Below, piece after piece: positions 49,198 to 57,616 of a DNA stretch of 64,000 nucleotides. The DNA comes from Fimenecus sp045631225. GTDB lineage: Bacteria; Bacillota; Clostridia; Oscillospirales; Acutalibacteraceae. The stretch spans positions 1 through 64,000 of the forward strand of contig JAZQUG010000009.1 in NCBI GenBank assembly GCA_045631225.1. The letters are read 5' to 3'. Both the position numbers and the translations under genes were made by a program. Position 1 is the stretch's first letter; each line of letters begins with the position of its first letter. The notes under the pieces were generated by a model. The model did no database searches and was not told where the DNA came from. It worked only from the letters and a program-made list of their open reading frames with translations.

Positions 49198-50049
49198 TTA
49201 TTCCTCAAACATAATTCTTAATTTTTCCGCAGCATTATAGAGGTCTTTTACACCTGCAGAAACTTTTTCATTTGAGAAGTTTTCAAGATAACGACTTGCT
49301 TCAAGTGTAAAATATCCGTCATAATTGATTTCTTTCAACGCATTTACAACAGCCACAAAATCAATATTCATTGAAAACGGAATCTGGTGTGAATCGTGAA
49401 GTTTATCATTATCGTGAATATGTAAAGCTTTAAGCCTGTTACCAAGGGCTTTTATCATTTCAGGTGCAGTTGTGTCACTACCCTTCATTTCAGCGTGACC
49501 GATATCAAGGCAAGCCACAAAATAATCGTCATTCACTACGTCGAGGTGAGCATTAAAACTTTCAGGTGTAGCACAAGCTGCAAAACAAGAATGCCTGTGA
49601 AACTTTTTCCAGTTCCACATATTTTCAGTTGCAATCTTCACATTATGTTCTTTAGCAAATGGCAAAAGTTCAAAATACATTTCTGCATTTTCCTCAGGTG
49701 TACCGTCATTCATAGGATGAATTATACAAATATCCCCTCCTGCTTCTGCTACACATTCGATTGCTCTTTTAAGATAATAACCACTTTTTGGTGATGATGG
49801 GAATGGTGCATGTCCCTGATTACAAACAATACCATTATCAAGACCGATTTGCTTAAGCTTTCGTGCAAATTCAAGATAATTATCCTGTGCTGTAGGATGA
49901 TTTGTAGGTACTAAAACACCTTTTTTATTTTCGCACATCTGAAACATAGAAAAATCCCAAGCATCAAAACCAGATTTCGCAACAAGTTCAACTGCTTTTT
50001 CCTCACCAACAAGTGATGCGATTGAGTCTATTTCAGTAGAAATTTTCAT
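49198..50049 (-). CDS. Sugar phosphate isomerase/epimerase-like TIM barrel
   Basis: This xylose-isomerase-like (AP endonuclease 2 superfamily) barrel has 283 residues. Metal-site segments are CIIHPMNDGTPEENAEMYFE, ATENMWNWKK, CLDIGHAEMKG, LKALHIHDNDKLHDSHQIP (in parts), and FTLEASRYL. The family covers inosose dehydratases, tagatose/psicose epimerases and related enzymes, and I cannot choose among them. It is the first gene of a two-gene unit with the amidohydrolase. Confidence 0.82.
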   Translation of the reverse strand: MKISTEIDSIASLVGEEKAVELVAKSGFDAWDFSMFQMCENKKGVLVPTNHPTAQDNYLEFARKLKQIGLDNGIVCNQGHAPFPSSPKSGYYLKRAIECVAEAGGDICIIHPMNDGTPEENAEMYFELLPFAKEHNVKIATENMWNWKKFHRHSCFAACATPESFNAHLDVVNDDYFVACLDIGHAEMKGSDTTAPEMIKALGNRLKALHIHDNDKLHDSHQIPFSMNIDFVAVVNALKEINYDGYFTLEASRYLENFSNEKVSAGVKDLYNAAEKLRIMFEE

Positions 50050-50144
50050 CTTATCACAACCTTACCCAAAATGAATTTTATCAAAACAGATTATATCATA
50101 TACAATCAGATATTGCCATATAATTTTTATTTAATTACCTAAAA

Positions 50145-50180
50145 CAAACAAATCAGCCAACACAAAATTTCTGTGTTGGC
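50145..50180 (-). terminator. Terminator after the GDPD gene
   Basis: GCCAACACA / TGTGTTGGC stem (50156-50180) with a 7-nt loop followed on minus by TGATTTGTTTGTTTT. Confidence 0.8.
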
Positions 50181-50196
50181 TTTACCTTGAAAAAGA

Positions 50197-51219
50197 TTAT
50201 TGATTTTTGCATTCTCCGATAACACTGTATGCCATTTCAGGATAATCGGTTATAATGCAGTCAGCACCATTTTCAGTAAGTCTTTTTACATCTTCCTCTT
50301 CGTTAATCGTCCAATATTGAACTGCAATATTATAAGAATGAGCATAACTGAGCATTTCCTCTGAACCAAGGTCAATAAAGTCGTTAATCATTCCACCGTA
50401 CGGAATTTGCAAAGCAACATATGAAGGATTAGTCTCTTTCAGGTCAATCCCCATTGCAAAGCAAAGGTAAAATCCCACAGCTTCAATTGCATCTGCAGTA
50501 CGTGGTATTTCGGGATAATCAGATTTCATATATGAAGACACATCAGGTGCAAATGTTGACCAGACAGTTCTGTCCGTGAGATTTCTTTCGGAAATTATCG
50601 AATAAAGCTTGTCAACTGCACGTTTTCCGTCTGCACCGATACTCTTTACTTCAATAAGATAATTATACTTCTTGTCACCACAATTTGCTTCAACATAGTC
50701 AATTATGCTGTCACATGTTACAACTCTTAAATTTTCAGGGATTTCATCGCCTCGTAATCCTCTGTACGGGTATTCACCATCAACCTCAAAATTCTCACCA
50801 AGGTTAAGAACCTGAGCCTCCTCAAAGGTAAGAGATGAAACGTAAACATTCTTTTTACCAAATGCCTCAACAGCATTTGATGTATTATCGTAAGTCAGGT
50901 CATGTTGCAAAATCAATTCCCCGTCAGCTGTAATCTGAACATCAAATTCAAGTGTGTCAACGCAACAGTCGTCACCTTCTTCTATTATGTTTTCAAATGC
51001 CATAAGTGTATTCTGAGGTGCATTACCGGCACCCGAACGATGTGCTGCAATATCAGGATTAAGATATTCAACAATATATGGATTTTCAATTGATTCAAAA
51101 GGATTAGCCGCTGTTATTGCATTGTTTGAATCACTTAAACAATAGCCTGTAGGAAGAAGCAAAATAACTGCAAGAATTTTACAAATTGCTTCCTTAATAG
51201 TTAAAATCATCGGATACAT
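50197..51219 (-). CDS. Secreted glycerophosphodiester phosphodiesterase
   Basis: The protein has 340 residues with an N-terminal hydrophobic signal or anchor (about 5-27). The GDPD core shows AAHRSGAGNAPQNTLMAFENII with the catalytic HR and N, DTLEFDVQITADGELILQHD (Glu/Asp metal ligands and second His), YLIEVKS, and the C-terminal QYWTINEEEDVKRLTENGADCIITDYPE (in parts). It hydrolyses glycerophosphodiesters outside the cytoplasm, probably from phospholipid or teichoic acid turnover. It is monocistronic with its own promoter and terminator. Confidence 0.9.
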   Translation of the reverse strand: MYPMILTIKEAICKILAVILLLPTGYCLSDSNNAITAANPFESIENPYIVEYLNPDIAAHRSGAGNAPQNTLMAFENIIEEGDDCCVDTLEFDVQITADGELILQHDLTYDNTSNAVEAFGKKNVYVSSLTFEEAQVLNLGENFEVDGEYPYRGLRGDEIPENLRVVTCDSIIDYVEANCGDKKYNYLIEVKSIGADGKRAVDKLYSIISERNLTDRTVWSTFAPDVSSYMKSDYPEIPRTADAIEAVGFYLCFAMGIDLKETNPSYVALQIPYGGMINDFIDLGSEEMLSYAHSYNIAVQYWTINEEEDVKRLTENGADCIITDYPEMAYSVIGECKNQ

Positions 51220-51253
51220 AAAAAAACTGCCTCACTTATAGTAGAATGATAGT

Positions 51254-51282
51254 ATTATAACACAAAAAAACTCATTTGACAA
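51254..51282 (-). promoter_or_regulatory. GDPD promoter
   Basis: Minus-strand -35 TTGTCA (51277-51282), 17-bp spacer, perfect -10 TATAAT (51254-51259). Confidence 0.75.
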
Positions 51283-51301
51283 CGACGAAAAATATGAGCA
51301 C

Positions 51302-51336
51302 AAAATCAGAGTTTTCCTTTTAGAAAACTCTGATTT
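51302..51336 (-). terminator. Terminator hairpin after repeat unit A
   Basis: AAAATCAGAGTTTTC / GAAAACTCTGATTTT stem starting directly at the CCA end of unit A on the minus strand, mirroring the tRNA-Tyr/terminator arrangement. Confidence 0.65.
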
Positions 51337-51473
51337 TGGTGGGCAGGGATTACTTTATATAAAGAGTTAGTTGTTCACCCGAATCCACTTGCATTGTTAT
51401 ATAAAGTGTCAGCAGACCCACGCCCTAAAAACGATTCCACGAATCGTTTTCTTAACGGGCTTTCGAATCCACC
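51337..51473 (-). repeat. tRNA-3'-end-like structured repeat, unit A
   Basis: This 137-nt unit begins GGTGGATTCGAAAGCCCG and ends CCCTGCCCACCA, the last 12 nt of the neighbouring tRNA-Tyr. GGTGG can pair with the terminal CCACC. Inside is a long hairpin: GCCC/GGGC, an internal loop, then a 10-bp AAAACGATTC/GAATCGTTTT stem. A second 11-bp stem ACTTTATATAA/TTATATAAAGT is specific to this unit. No open reading frame is convincing. Confidence 0.75.
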
Positions 51474-51492
51474 TATACTGTTATTAAACAAA

Positions 51493-51529
51493 AAATAAAA
51501 CAGATACTCGACTGAGTATCCGTTTTATT
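51493..51529 (-). terminator. Terminator hairpin after repeat unit B
   Basis: AAATAAAACNGATACTC / GAGTATCNGTTTTATTT stem (one mismatch) beginning at the CCA end of unit B, followed by TTTTTG on the minus strand. Confidence 0.65.
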
Positions 51530-51667
51530 TGGTGGGCAGGGGTAACTTTGTTGGTTGAATTTAGTATGTGCCCCGGATTGAGTTAAACATAAACAGAAAC
51601 TGTCAGTAGCTCCACGCCCTAAAAACCATTCACCGAATGGTTTTCTTAACGGGCTTTCGAATCCACC
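51530..51667 (-). repeat. tRNA-3'-end-like structured repeat, unit B
   Basis: This 138-nt unit is collinear with unit A. The first 28 nt are identical, the hairpin stem reads AAAACCATTC/GAATGGTTTT with a paired C-G for G-C swap relative to unit A, GTTTTTAGGGCGTGG is identical, CTGACA is shared, the middle differs, and the end ACCCCTGCCCACCA is identical to tRNA-Tyr. Confidence 0.75.
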
Positions 51668-51689
51668 GATAAATAAAATGGATAAAATA

Positions 51690-51725
51690 AAAACAAAAAA
51701 GACCTGCTATTGCAAGTCTCTTTTT
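51690..51725 (-). terminator. Terminator after tRNA-Tyr
   Basis: GACTTGC / GCAGGTC stem flanked by A-run and T-run immediately 3' of the tRNA. Confidence 0.75.
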
Positions 51726-51810
<85 letters not shown>

Positions 51811-51829
51811 ATATTAAATTGCAAAAAAA

Positions 51830-51905
51830 TGGAGCTGGTGGACGGACTCGAACCCCCGACCTGCTGATTACAAATCAGCTGCTCTACCAACTGAGCTACA
51901 CCAGC
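51830..51905 (-). tRNA. tRNA-Thr (TGT)
   Basis: 76 nt with encoded CCA. Acceptor GCTGGTG pairs with CACCAGC, the anticodon loop is TTTGTAA with TGT, and the T arm is GGTTCGAGTCC. It is the first of the tRNA pair, 19 bp before tRNA-Tyr. Confidence 0.97.
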
Positions 51906-51921
51906 GTCTCAACGCTCGATA

Positions 51922-51950
51922 ATAATAACACGTATAAAACAAAAAGTCAA
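51922..51950 (-). promoter_or_regulatory. tRNA operon promoter
   Basis: Minus-strand -35 TTGACT (51945-51950), 17-bp spacer, -10 TATTAT (51922-51927), 16 bp before tRNA-Thr. The plus-strand stretch 51951-52080 is T-rich with no feature I can support. Confidence 0.8.
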
Positions 51951-52088
51951 GTGTTTTTTTCAAGTTTTTTTAAAATTTTTTATTTTTTTGTTTTTTGTTA
52001 TTTTTTGTCGTTTTTAATCAAATATTTTTCATTGTAATTTTTCAAACTCCCTACCCTTAAATTAAACATCTCTGAAAGCTATGTGTCG

Positions 52089-52117
52089 TTGACAAAATAT
52101 TGGTAATATGATAGAAT
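52089..52117 (+). promoter_or_regulatory. Promoter of the FemX-like operon
   Basis: Plus-strand -35 TTGACA (52089-52094), 17-bp spacer, -10 TAGAAT (52112-52117), 59 bp before the first gene. Confidence 0.8.
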
Positions 52118-52176
52118 TTTTAGTTGATAATAAAGAAGAAAAATTCATTTTTAACATATTGAATTAAGGTGATTTA

Positions 52177-53433
52177 ATGAAATTCTGCGTTTTGACTGCA
52201 GACGAATACAGAGAGTTTTTAAAAGGCAATCCACAGGCTTCTTTTATGCAGACTGTTGAGTTATCTGAACTCAAAAAAGAAAGTGGAAGTAAAATTCATT
52301 TTGTTGGTGTAAAAGAAAATGATATTATTGTTGCAGGTTCAATGATTTTAGAAGACAAATCCATTCTGAACCAAAAGCAATTCTATGCTCCTCGTGGTCT
52401 TATTGTTGATTACCACAATAAAGAATTGCTCAAATTCTTTACACAAGAATTAAAGAAATACATTAAAAAGCATGGCGGGTTTATTCTTACCATTGACCCT
52501 AATGTACTTTACAGAATTCGCACATCTGAAGGCGAAATAATGGAAGACGACAAGCCAAATGATGAGGCTGTGAACAATCTTCTCGACCTCGGATACAAAC
52601 ATTATGGTTTTAATATTTATCTTGATGCTTTACAGGTAAGATGGTGTTGTCGTTTTGAACTTGATGAGGATTATGAAGCTAAAAAGGCAAAGTTCTCAAA
52701 GCAAACAAGAAAGAATATCAACTCCTGTATCAAAAAAGGTCTTTTAGTTAAGGAAGGCACAATTGATGACCTTCAGGTTATGGCTGAAATTTTCGAAACG
52801 ACATCAAAACGTCGTAATTTCTTCTATAGAAGTCTTGAATATTACCAAAGAATGTACAAGCACATGAAGGATTTAATGACAATTTATGTAGCTTATCTTG
52901 ACCCTGATATTTATTATGAACACACACAAGGTTTGCTCGATAATGCAAAGAAAAATTATGACAGTGTGCTTCAGAAAATTGAAAAACTCACTGCAGGTGA
53001 ACGTCTTCTCAACCAAAAAGAAGAAGCAGAAAGACAAGTTGCAAAATATGAGAAAGAATTGGAAAAAGCCGAGCAGTTCAGAAAAGAAAATCCTGATGGC
53101 AAGGCTATAGGATGTCTTCTTTCACTTCGTAGCGGTAACGAATACCTCACTCTTTCAAGTGGTGTTTTAATGGAATATCGTCAGTTCACACCAAAATACC
53201 TTATGTATGAACACCACATCAAAGAGGCATACAAAGAGGGGTTCAAGTACTGTAATTTTTATGGTATTACAGGTGACTTCAATCCTGAAAATGAATATTA
53301 CGGAATTTATGAATTCAAAAAAGGCTTTAAGCCTAATGTTACTGAATATATCGGTCAGTTCGAATTGAAAATCACTCCGTTTTATGATGTATATAAGCTT
53401 TTAAAGAATATTAAAGGACTCATCGGAAAATGA
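52177..53433 (+). CDS. FemX/MurM-like peptidoglycan branching aminoacyltransferase 1
   Basis: The protein has 418 residues with AAGGTGA before the ATG. Fem family enzymes use aminoacyl-tRNA to add amino acids to the stem peptide of lipid II. Features: N-terminal GNAT-like domain (ASFMQTVELSELKKESG, FYAPRGLIVDY), a second GNAT domain (FSKQTRKNINSCIKKGL, GCLLSLRSGNEYLTLSSG, YCNFYGITGDFNPENEYYGIYEFKKGF in parts), and a coiled-coil insertion near 255-310. First of three paralogs; the next gene starts by a 4-bp overlap. Confidence 0.9.
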   Translation: MKFCVLTADEYREFLKGNPQASFMQTVELSELKKESGSKIHFVGVKENDIIVAGSMILEDKSILNQKQFYAPRGLIVDYHNKELLKFFTQELKKYIKKHGGFILTIDPNVLYRIRTSEGEIMEDDKPNDEAVNNLLDLGYKHYGFNIYLDALQVRWCCRFELDEDYEAKKAKFSKQTRKNINSCIKKGLLVKEGTIDDLQVMAEIFETTSKRRNFFYRSLEYYQRMYKHMKDLMTIYVAYLDPDIYYEHTQGLLDNAKKNYDSVLQKIEKLTAGERLLNQKEEAERQVAKYEKELEKAEQFRKENPDGKAIGCLLSLRSGNEYLTLSSGVLMEYRQFTPKYLMYEHHIKEAYKEGFKYCNFYGITGDFNPENEYYGIYEFKKGFKPNVTEYIGQFELKITPFYDVYKLLKNIKGLIGK

Positions 53434-54704
53434 AAATAGTTAATTTAGAAAAACAGGAATTTATTGATTTTTGTAAAGAAAATTCACAGGCTTCATTCTT
53501 TCAATCTCCATACTGGATTGACATTAAGAAACAGAATGGGTGGTCAGGCGAGATTTTAGGCGTTAAAGAAAACGGTAAAATCATTATCGCTACTGTTTTG
53601 TTATACAAAAGTCTTAAAGGTCTTGTAACATTCGCATATGCGCCAAGAGGATTTTTGATTGATTATTCCAATTTCCAATTACTTGAAGAGTTTACAAAGG
53701 AAATAAAGGAATATCTTAAAAGAAAAAATATTGCATTTTTAAAAATAAACCCTTATGTTGACTATCAGCTTCGTGATATTCATGGAAATGTTATTGAGGG
53801 TACTAAAAATGATGCTTTAATGGAAAAACTCAAATCTTTAGGATATATTCATTACGGTTTTTATGTAGATATGGATGAAAAGAAAGATTTGGAGCCAAGA
53901 TGGATTTCCGTTCTTGATATCAAAGATAAAAACATCGACGAGCTCTTCAAAAATTTCCGTAGCGGCACAAAATGGGGTATAAATAACAGTAAGAAGAATT
54001 TTATCAATATTATTGAGGCTGATGAAAACAATCTTATTGAATTCAAAAATCTTATGAAGCACACCGCTGAAAGAAGAGAATTCATTGACCGTCCCCTCTC
54101 CTACTATCAGAATATGTTCAAGGTGCTTGACAAAGAAAATGCCGTAAAAGTGCTTTTAGCAGAAGTTAATCTTAAAGAATTACTTGATTTCACACAGGCA
54201 AGATTTGATAAAAATGCAAAGCGTCTGACTGTTATTGAAGGTAACCCTAAAAAGATTAACGAATATAATGAAATCAAGTCTGAACAAGAAAGCATTTCAA
54301 AGAAACTTCAGGTAATGGCTGAAGATGTTAAAGAATACGGTGATAAGAAAATTATTGCCGGTGGATGGTATATGCTTTACGGCAGAGAGGTAGTATATCT
54401 CTTTGGTGCAAGCTACAAGCCATTTATGAAATACAATTCACAGTATCTTTTACAATATGAAATGATTAAATATGCTACTGAAAACGGTTACGATAAATTT
54501 AATTTTTATGGTATCGACGGAAACTTCAATGAAGACTCAAAAAACTATGGTTTATTTGATTTCAAGCGTGGTTTCAACGCCGATGTACACGAATTAATCG
54601 GTGAATTTGACTTAGTTATCAATAAAGGAAAATTTGCACTTTACGAATCCATTTTCAAGGCATACAAAGTTATGAAAACAGTTCAGAAAAAGTTTATTAA
54701 ATAA
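53430..54704 (+). CDS. FemX/MurM-like peptidoglycan branching aminoacyltransferase 2
   Basis: This second Fem paralog has 424 residues and a start overlapping the previous stop by 4 bp. It has the same two-domain plan: ASFFQSPYWIDIKKQNGWSG, FAYAPRGFLIDY, FRSGTKWGINNSKKNF, a coiled coil near 265-305, and KFNFYGIDGNFNEDSKNYGLFDFKRGF near the C-terminus (in parts). Clear divergence from genes 1 and 3 argues for a separate addition step or amino acid rather than a recent copy. Confidence 0.9.
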   Translation: MKIVNLEKQEFIDFCKENSQASFFQSPYWIDIKKQNGWSGEILGVKENGKIIIATVLLYKSLKGLVTFAYAPRGFLIDYSNFQLLEEFTKEIKEYLKRKNIAFLKINPYVDYQLRDIHGNVIEGTKNDALMEKLKSLGYIHYGFYVDMDEKKDLEPRWISVLDIKDKNIDELFKNFRSGTKWGINNSKKNFINIIEADENNLIEFKNLMKHTAERREFIDRPLSYYQNMFKVLDKENAVKVLLAEVNLKELLDFTQARFDKNAKRLTVIEGNPKKINEYNEIKSEQESISKKLQVMAEDVKEYGDKKIIAGGWYMLYGREVVYLFGASYKPFMKYNSQYLLQYEMIKYATENGYDKFNFYGIDGNFNEDSKNYGLFDFKRGFNADVHELIGEFDLVINKGKFALYESIFKAYKVMKTVQKKFIK

Positions 54705-54718
54705 TAAGGTTGAAAATT

Positions 54719-55969
54719 ATGTATCAATTCAAAGCAGACATTCCTGTATCGGAATTTACTGAATTTATTGAAAATTCATCATTTGCACCTATTCAGCAGA
54801 CTGTTGAATGGACAAAGCTTAAAAATAACTGGAAAAATCGTTTTTGTGGTATTTATAAAGACGATGCCCTTATAGGTGTTGCAATTATTCTTATTCGTAC
54901 ACTTATGCCGGGTTTCAACTACGCTTACTGTCCAAGAGGACCTGTAATGGATTTAACAGATGCTGAGGCTATCAAGGCATTTCGTGATGGTGCAAAAGAG
55001 TTTTGTAAAAAGAATAATATATACTCACTTAAGACCGACCCTGCAATTGTGGTTAATAAGATTTTACCTGATATCCCAACAGAGAATTTCTTTGACCCGT
55101 TCGATTTAGAACGAGCAAAAGTCGAGTTCGATACTCTTGTAAATAATGGTTTTGAGCATAAGGGATTTGTCAAAAATCTCGGTGAAGCAATTCAGCCTCG
55201 TTTTAATGCGTTGATTCCGTTAAAGGATGCAAACGGCAATCCCCTTTCAGCAGCTCAGTTTAAGAAAAACTACAAACAGAAGATAAGAAAGTATTTAGGT
55301 AACTTTCAACCTGCAAGAGGTCTTTTCTATGAAGGCGCAGAGCGCACACCTGAAAATATTGCACTTTTCAAAAAGATTTTAAGCAACACTGAGGAAAGAC
55401 AAAATATTTCACTTCGTAGTGAGGATTATTTCACTTTACTTGCAGATGCATTCGGTGATAAAGCATTCTTTGCTTTCGAAAAATGCAAGGTAAATGATTA
55501 TATCGCAAATCTTGAAAAAAGATACGAAAAAGAACCTGATATGAGGGACAAAATCACTGAACAGCTTGAAGATGCCAAAAAGATACTTAATAAAAAAGGT
55601 GAAATCGTTCCACTCGCTGCACTACTTACTGTGTATCCACCAAACAAAAACGGTGTAAGAATCGCTGAATATTTATATGCGGGTTCTGACCTTCACATTT
55701 TCCCATCGTTCTGTGCAACACTTTGCGGACTTTGCGAACAATGTATTCTCACAACAGAAAACGGTTGTGATTTCCTTGACTTAGGAGGCCTTTCAGGAAC
55801 TCTCGATGACGGTCTTTATGAGTTTAAAAGTCAGTTTAACCCTATTATCATTGAATACGCAGGTGAATTTGATTTAAAGGTCAACATTTTCAAATATAAT
55901 CTTATGGAAAAAGGATTACCAATCCTTAAAAAGTTGTATTCAAAATTGAGAAAGTTAATAAGAAGATAA
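54719..55969 (+). CDS. FemX/MurM-like peptidoglycan branching aminoacyltransferase 3
   Basis: Third Fem paralog, 416 residues from the ATG at 54719 (AAGG 9 nt upstream; a TTG at 54710 touches that site). It has FAPIQQTVEWTKLKNNW, YAYCPRGPVMDL-like segment NYAYCPRGPVMD, KKNYKQKIRKYLGNF, and the final DFLDLGGLSGTLDDGLYEFKSQFNP (in parts). This last motif departs from the FYGI-G form of genes 1 and 2, so it may use a different acceptor position. The operon ends at a hairpin terminator. Confidence 0.88.
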   Translation: MYQFKADIPVSEFTEFIENSSFAPIQQTVEWTKLKNNWKNRFCGIYKDDALIGVAIILIRTLMPGFNYAYCPRGPVMDLTDAEAIKAFRDGAKEFCKKNNIYSLKTDPAIVVNKILPDIPTENFFDPFDLERAKVEFDTLVNNGFEHKGFVKNLGEAIQPRFNALIPLKDANGNPLSAAQFKKNYKQKIRKYLGNFQPARGLFYEGAERTPENIALFKKILSNTEERQNISLRSEDYFTLLADAFGDKAFFAFEKCKVNDYIANLEKRYEKEPDMRDKITEQLEDAKKILNKKGEIVPLAALLTVYPPNKNGVRIAEYLYAGSDLHIFPSFCATLCGLCEQCILTTENGCDFLDLGGLSGTLDDGLYEFKSQFNPIIIEYAGEFDLKVNIFKYNLMEKGLPILKKLYSKLRKLIRR

Positions 55970-55974
55970 AAAAG

Positions 55975-55996
55975 TCCCCATTCCAGTGAATGGGGA
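55975..55996 (+). terminator. Terminator after the FemX-like operon
   Basis: TCCCCATTC / GAATGGGGA stem with a 4-nt loop then TTTGTTCTTT, between convergent genes. Confidence 0.8.
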
Positions 55997-56004
55997 TTTG
56001 TTCT

Positions 56005-56904
56005 TTATTTATTCTTTTTAAAAATCTTTAAGCCTACTGTCAATGCTACAAAAATAACAAAGCAGATTATTCCATAGATTATTCCATTGTCTGCATATTG
56101 AGAATATTCATCCACAACAGGCTTTAAGAACTCATATGTAATCAGGTCTTTCATTCCCTCAAAACGAGCTTCAAAGCTATTCTGGACATATGTGATTGCT
56201 CCACCGCAGCCACAGAACGCAACACCAAGATAAATAAATATATTAAGAAGATTTTTGATGTTAAGTAAAAGTAATATTATTCCAAGGATAATTGAAATTG
56301 TTCTGAATGCTGATGCAGTTTTCTCCGCAAACAATACGATTATTTTATCACAACTTGTTCCCGTTTCTTCTTCAATGAATTTAAGCACGGCAAGTTTTAC
56401 CTGAGTACTGATTTTATCTTCATAATCTGTAGCATTTTCAGGGTTTAATTGTGGGTTTTCGTCGAGAGTTACACCGTCTTTAATTCGTTGTTTTGCTTCT
56501 GTAACGCTACTGTGAAGAAAATAGTCAGCGATTTCTTTAAACTCGTCTTTAACAAGCTTATTTACATAATGCGAGGAAAACACCTTATCAACAGTAAAAT
56601 CTGTCAAAGCGTCTGCAAACGGAAACCAGAGGTCAGAATAATATTGTCCGCCTTTATCAATAATAATATTGTCAATGTTTGAGTTCACATATTCTTTTAC
56701 ATAATCTTCAAGCGTAATTTTGTTACCATTATGAATAAACGTAAGCGAAGCTAAATCGGTATTATCAATCTGTGTCTGAAACTTACTTGAGATAAAATAT
56801 TCCCTTGCTGTACTTAAAAGAATTGATACAACAGATGTAAAAACAAGCATAATACTTAATACAACAGAAAGCATACCTGAAATGACTTTATAATTTTTAT
56901 TCAT
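56005..56904 (-). CDS. Membrane protein of unknown function
   Basis: The protein has 299 residues. I do not recognise the family. Topology: one N-terminal helix (about 8-30), a hydrophilic extracytoplasmic region of ~165 residues without Cys pairs or repeats, two or three helices at about 200-245 including GCGG, an amphipathic stretch, and a final helix at about 275-293 ending in a basic KIFKKNK. The start has AGGTGA upstream. It is separated from the gtrA gene upstream by 66 bp that includes the CCCTG/CAGGG hairpin near 56923-56950, so it may be transcribed separately. Confidence 0.7.
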   Translation of the reverse strand: MNKNYKVISGMLSVVLSIMLVFTSVVSILLSTAREYFISSKFQTQIDNTDLASLTFIHNGNKITLEDYVKEYVNSNIDNIIIDKGGQYYSDLWFPFADALTDFTVDKVFSSHYVNKLVKDEFKEIADYFLHSSVTEAKQRIKDGVTLDENPQLNPENATDYEDKISTQVKLAVLKFIEEETGTSCDKIIVLFAEKTASAFRTISIILGIILLLLNIKNLLNIFIYLGVAFCGCGGAITYVQNSFEARFEGMKDLITYEFLKPVVDEYSQYADNGIIYGIICFVIFVALTVGLKIFKKNK

Positions 56905-56970
56905 ATCATCACCTAAAATTATTGCCCTGCATCAAAAAAAGATACAGGGCAGATTTTCAAAATGCTGTAA

Positions 56971-57507
56971 TTATTCAGCTTTTTCTTCCTTTTTCTTGTG
57001 GAAGAGAATTTTGTCAACCGGGAAGTAGAGGAAGAACTGAACTGCAGAACAAATCATTGTTGCAATATTCTTAGCAAGAACTTCATCACACCAGTCAAAG
57101 TTAACGAAAACACCTTTAAGTGTTGGGTTAAGCCAAGCTGAGAAGAAAATAAGACCAATTGTGAAAACAATGTAAATTGGAAGAGCAACTGCAACATTTG
57201 CACCTGAATTAAATGTCTTTTCTTTATTTACAAAGAAAGCAACAATCTGTGCAATGATATTAGCAACATTACTTACGATAAAGTAACCAAGTCCGCCAAC
57301 TGCAACGGGATAAACAAATACCCACCAACTGAAATCCTGTGAATAAAGTTCCTTAATTGCAGGGATAAGCTGAAGTGTGTTGAGAAGTACAAACTGTACA
57401 ATCATTGCAAGAAGACTTACAACGATAAATTTAACAAACTGCCAGATTGTAACAAGAACTGAACCTTTTGATTCAGCAGCCTTGTCAATGTCTTTTAAAA
57501 CTGCCAT
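56971..57507 (-). CDS. GtrA family membrane protein
   Basis: This protein has 178 residues with four hydrophobic helices in the GtrA arrangement (WQFVKFIVVSLLAMIVQFVLL at the start, then FVNKEKTFNSG and the last two helices). GtrA-type proteins help flip polyprenyl-linked sugars or organise membrane glycosyltransfer. AAAAGGAG lies about 9 nt before the ATG. The N-terminal cytoplasmic tail and charged C-terminus (KILFHKKKEEKAE) are as expected. No glycosyltransferase partner is adjacent; the nearest envelope genes are the FemX-like set. Confidence 0.82.
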   Translation of the reverse strand: MAVLKDIDKAAESKGSVLVTIWQFVKFIVVSLLAMIVQFVLLNTLQLIPAIKELYSQDFSWWVFVYPVAVGGLGYFIVSNVANIIAQIVAFFVNKEKTFNSGANVAVALPIYIVFTIGLIFFSAWLNPTLKGVFVNFDWCDEVLAKNIATMICSAVQFFLYFPVDKILFHKKKEEKAE

Positions 57508-57585
57508 AATGATATTCTCCTTTTATGTATCAAGATATGTATAAATGATACCACAATATGCCTTATAAGTCAATAAATAAAATAT

Positions 57586-57605
57586 GACGGAGCCAGTACT
57601 CCGCC
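57586..57605 (-). terminator. Terminator after glnA
   Basis: GGCGGAG / CTCCGTC stem on the minus strand directly after the glnA stop, followed by ATATTTTATTT. Member of the GC-palindrome family. Confidence 0.65.
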
Positions 57606-57616
57606 ATACAATATGA

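Noticed and set aside
51337..51667. CRISPR array or integron attC sites
   Set aside because: Only two long units with internal pairing and no constant short repeats/spacers; no cas genes, no integrase, and no attC GTTRRRY/RYYYAAC ends.
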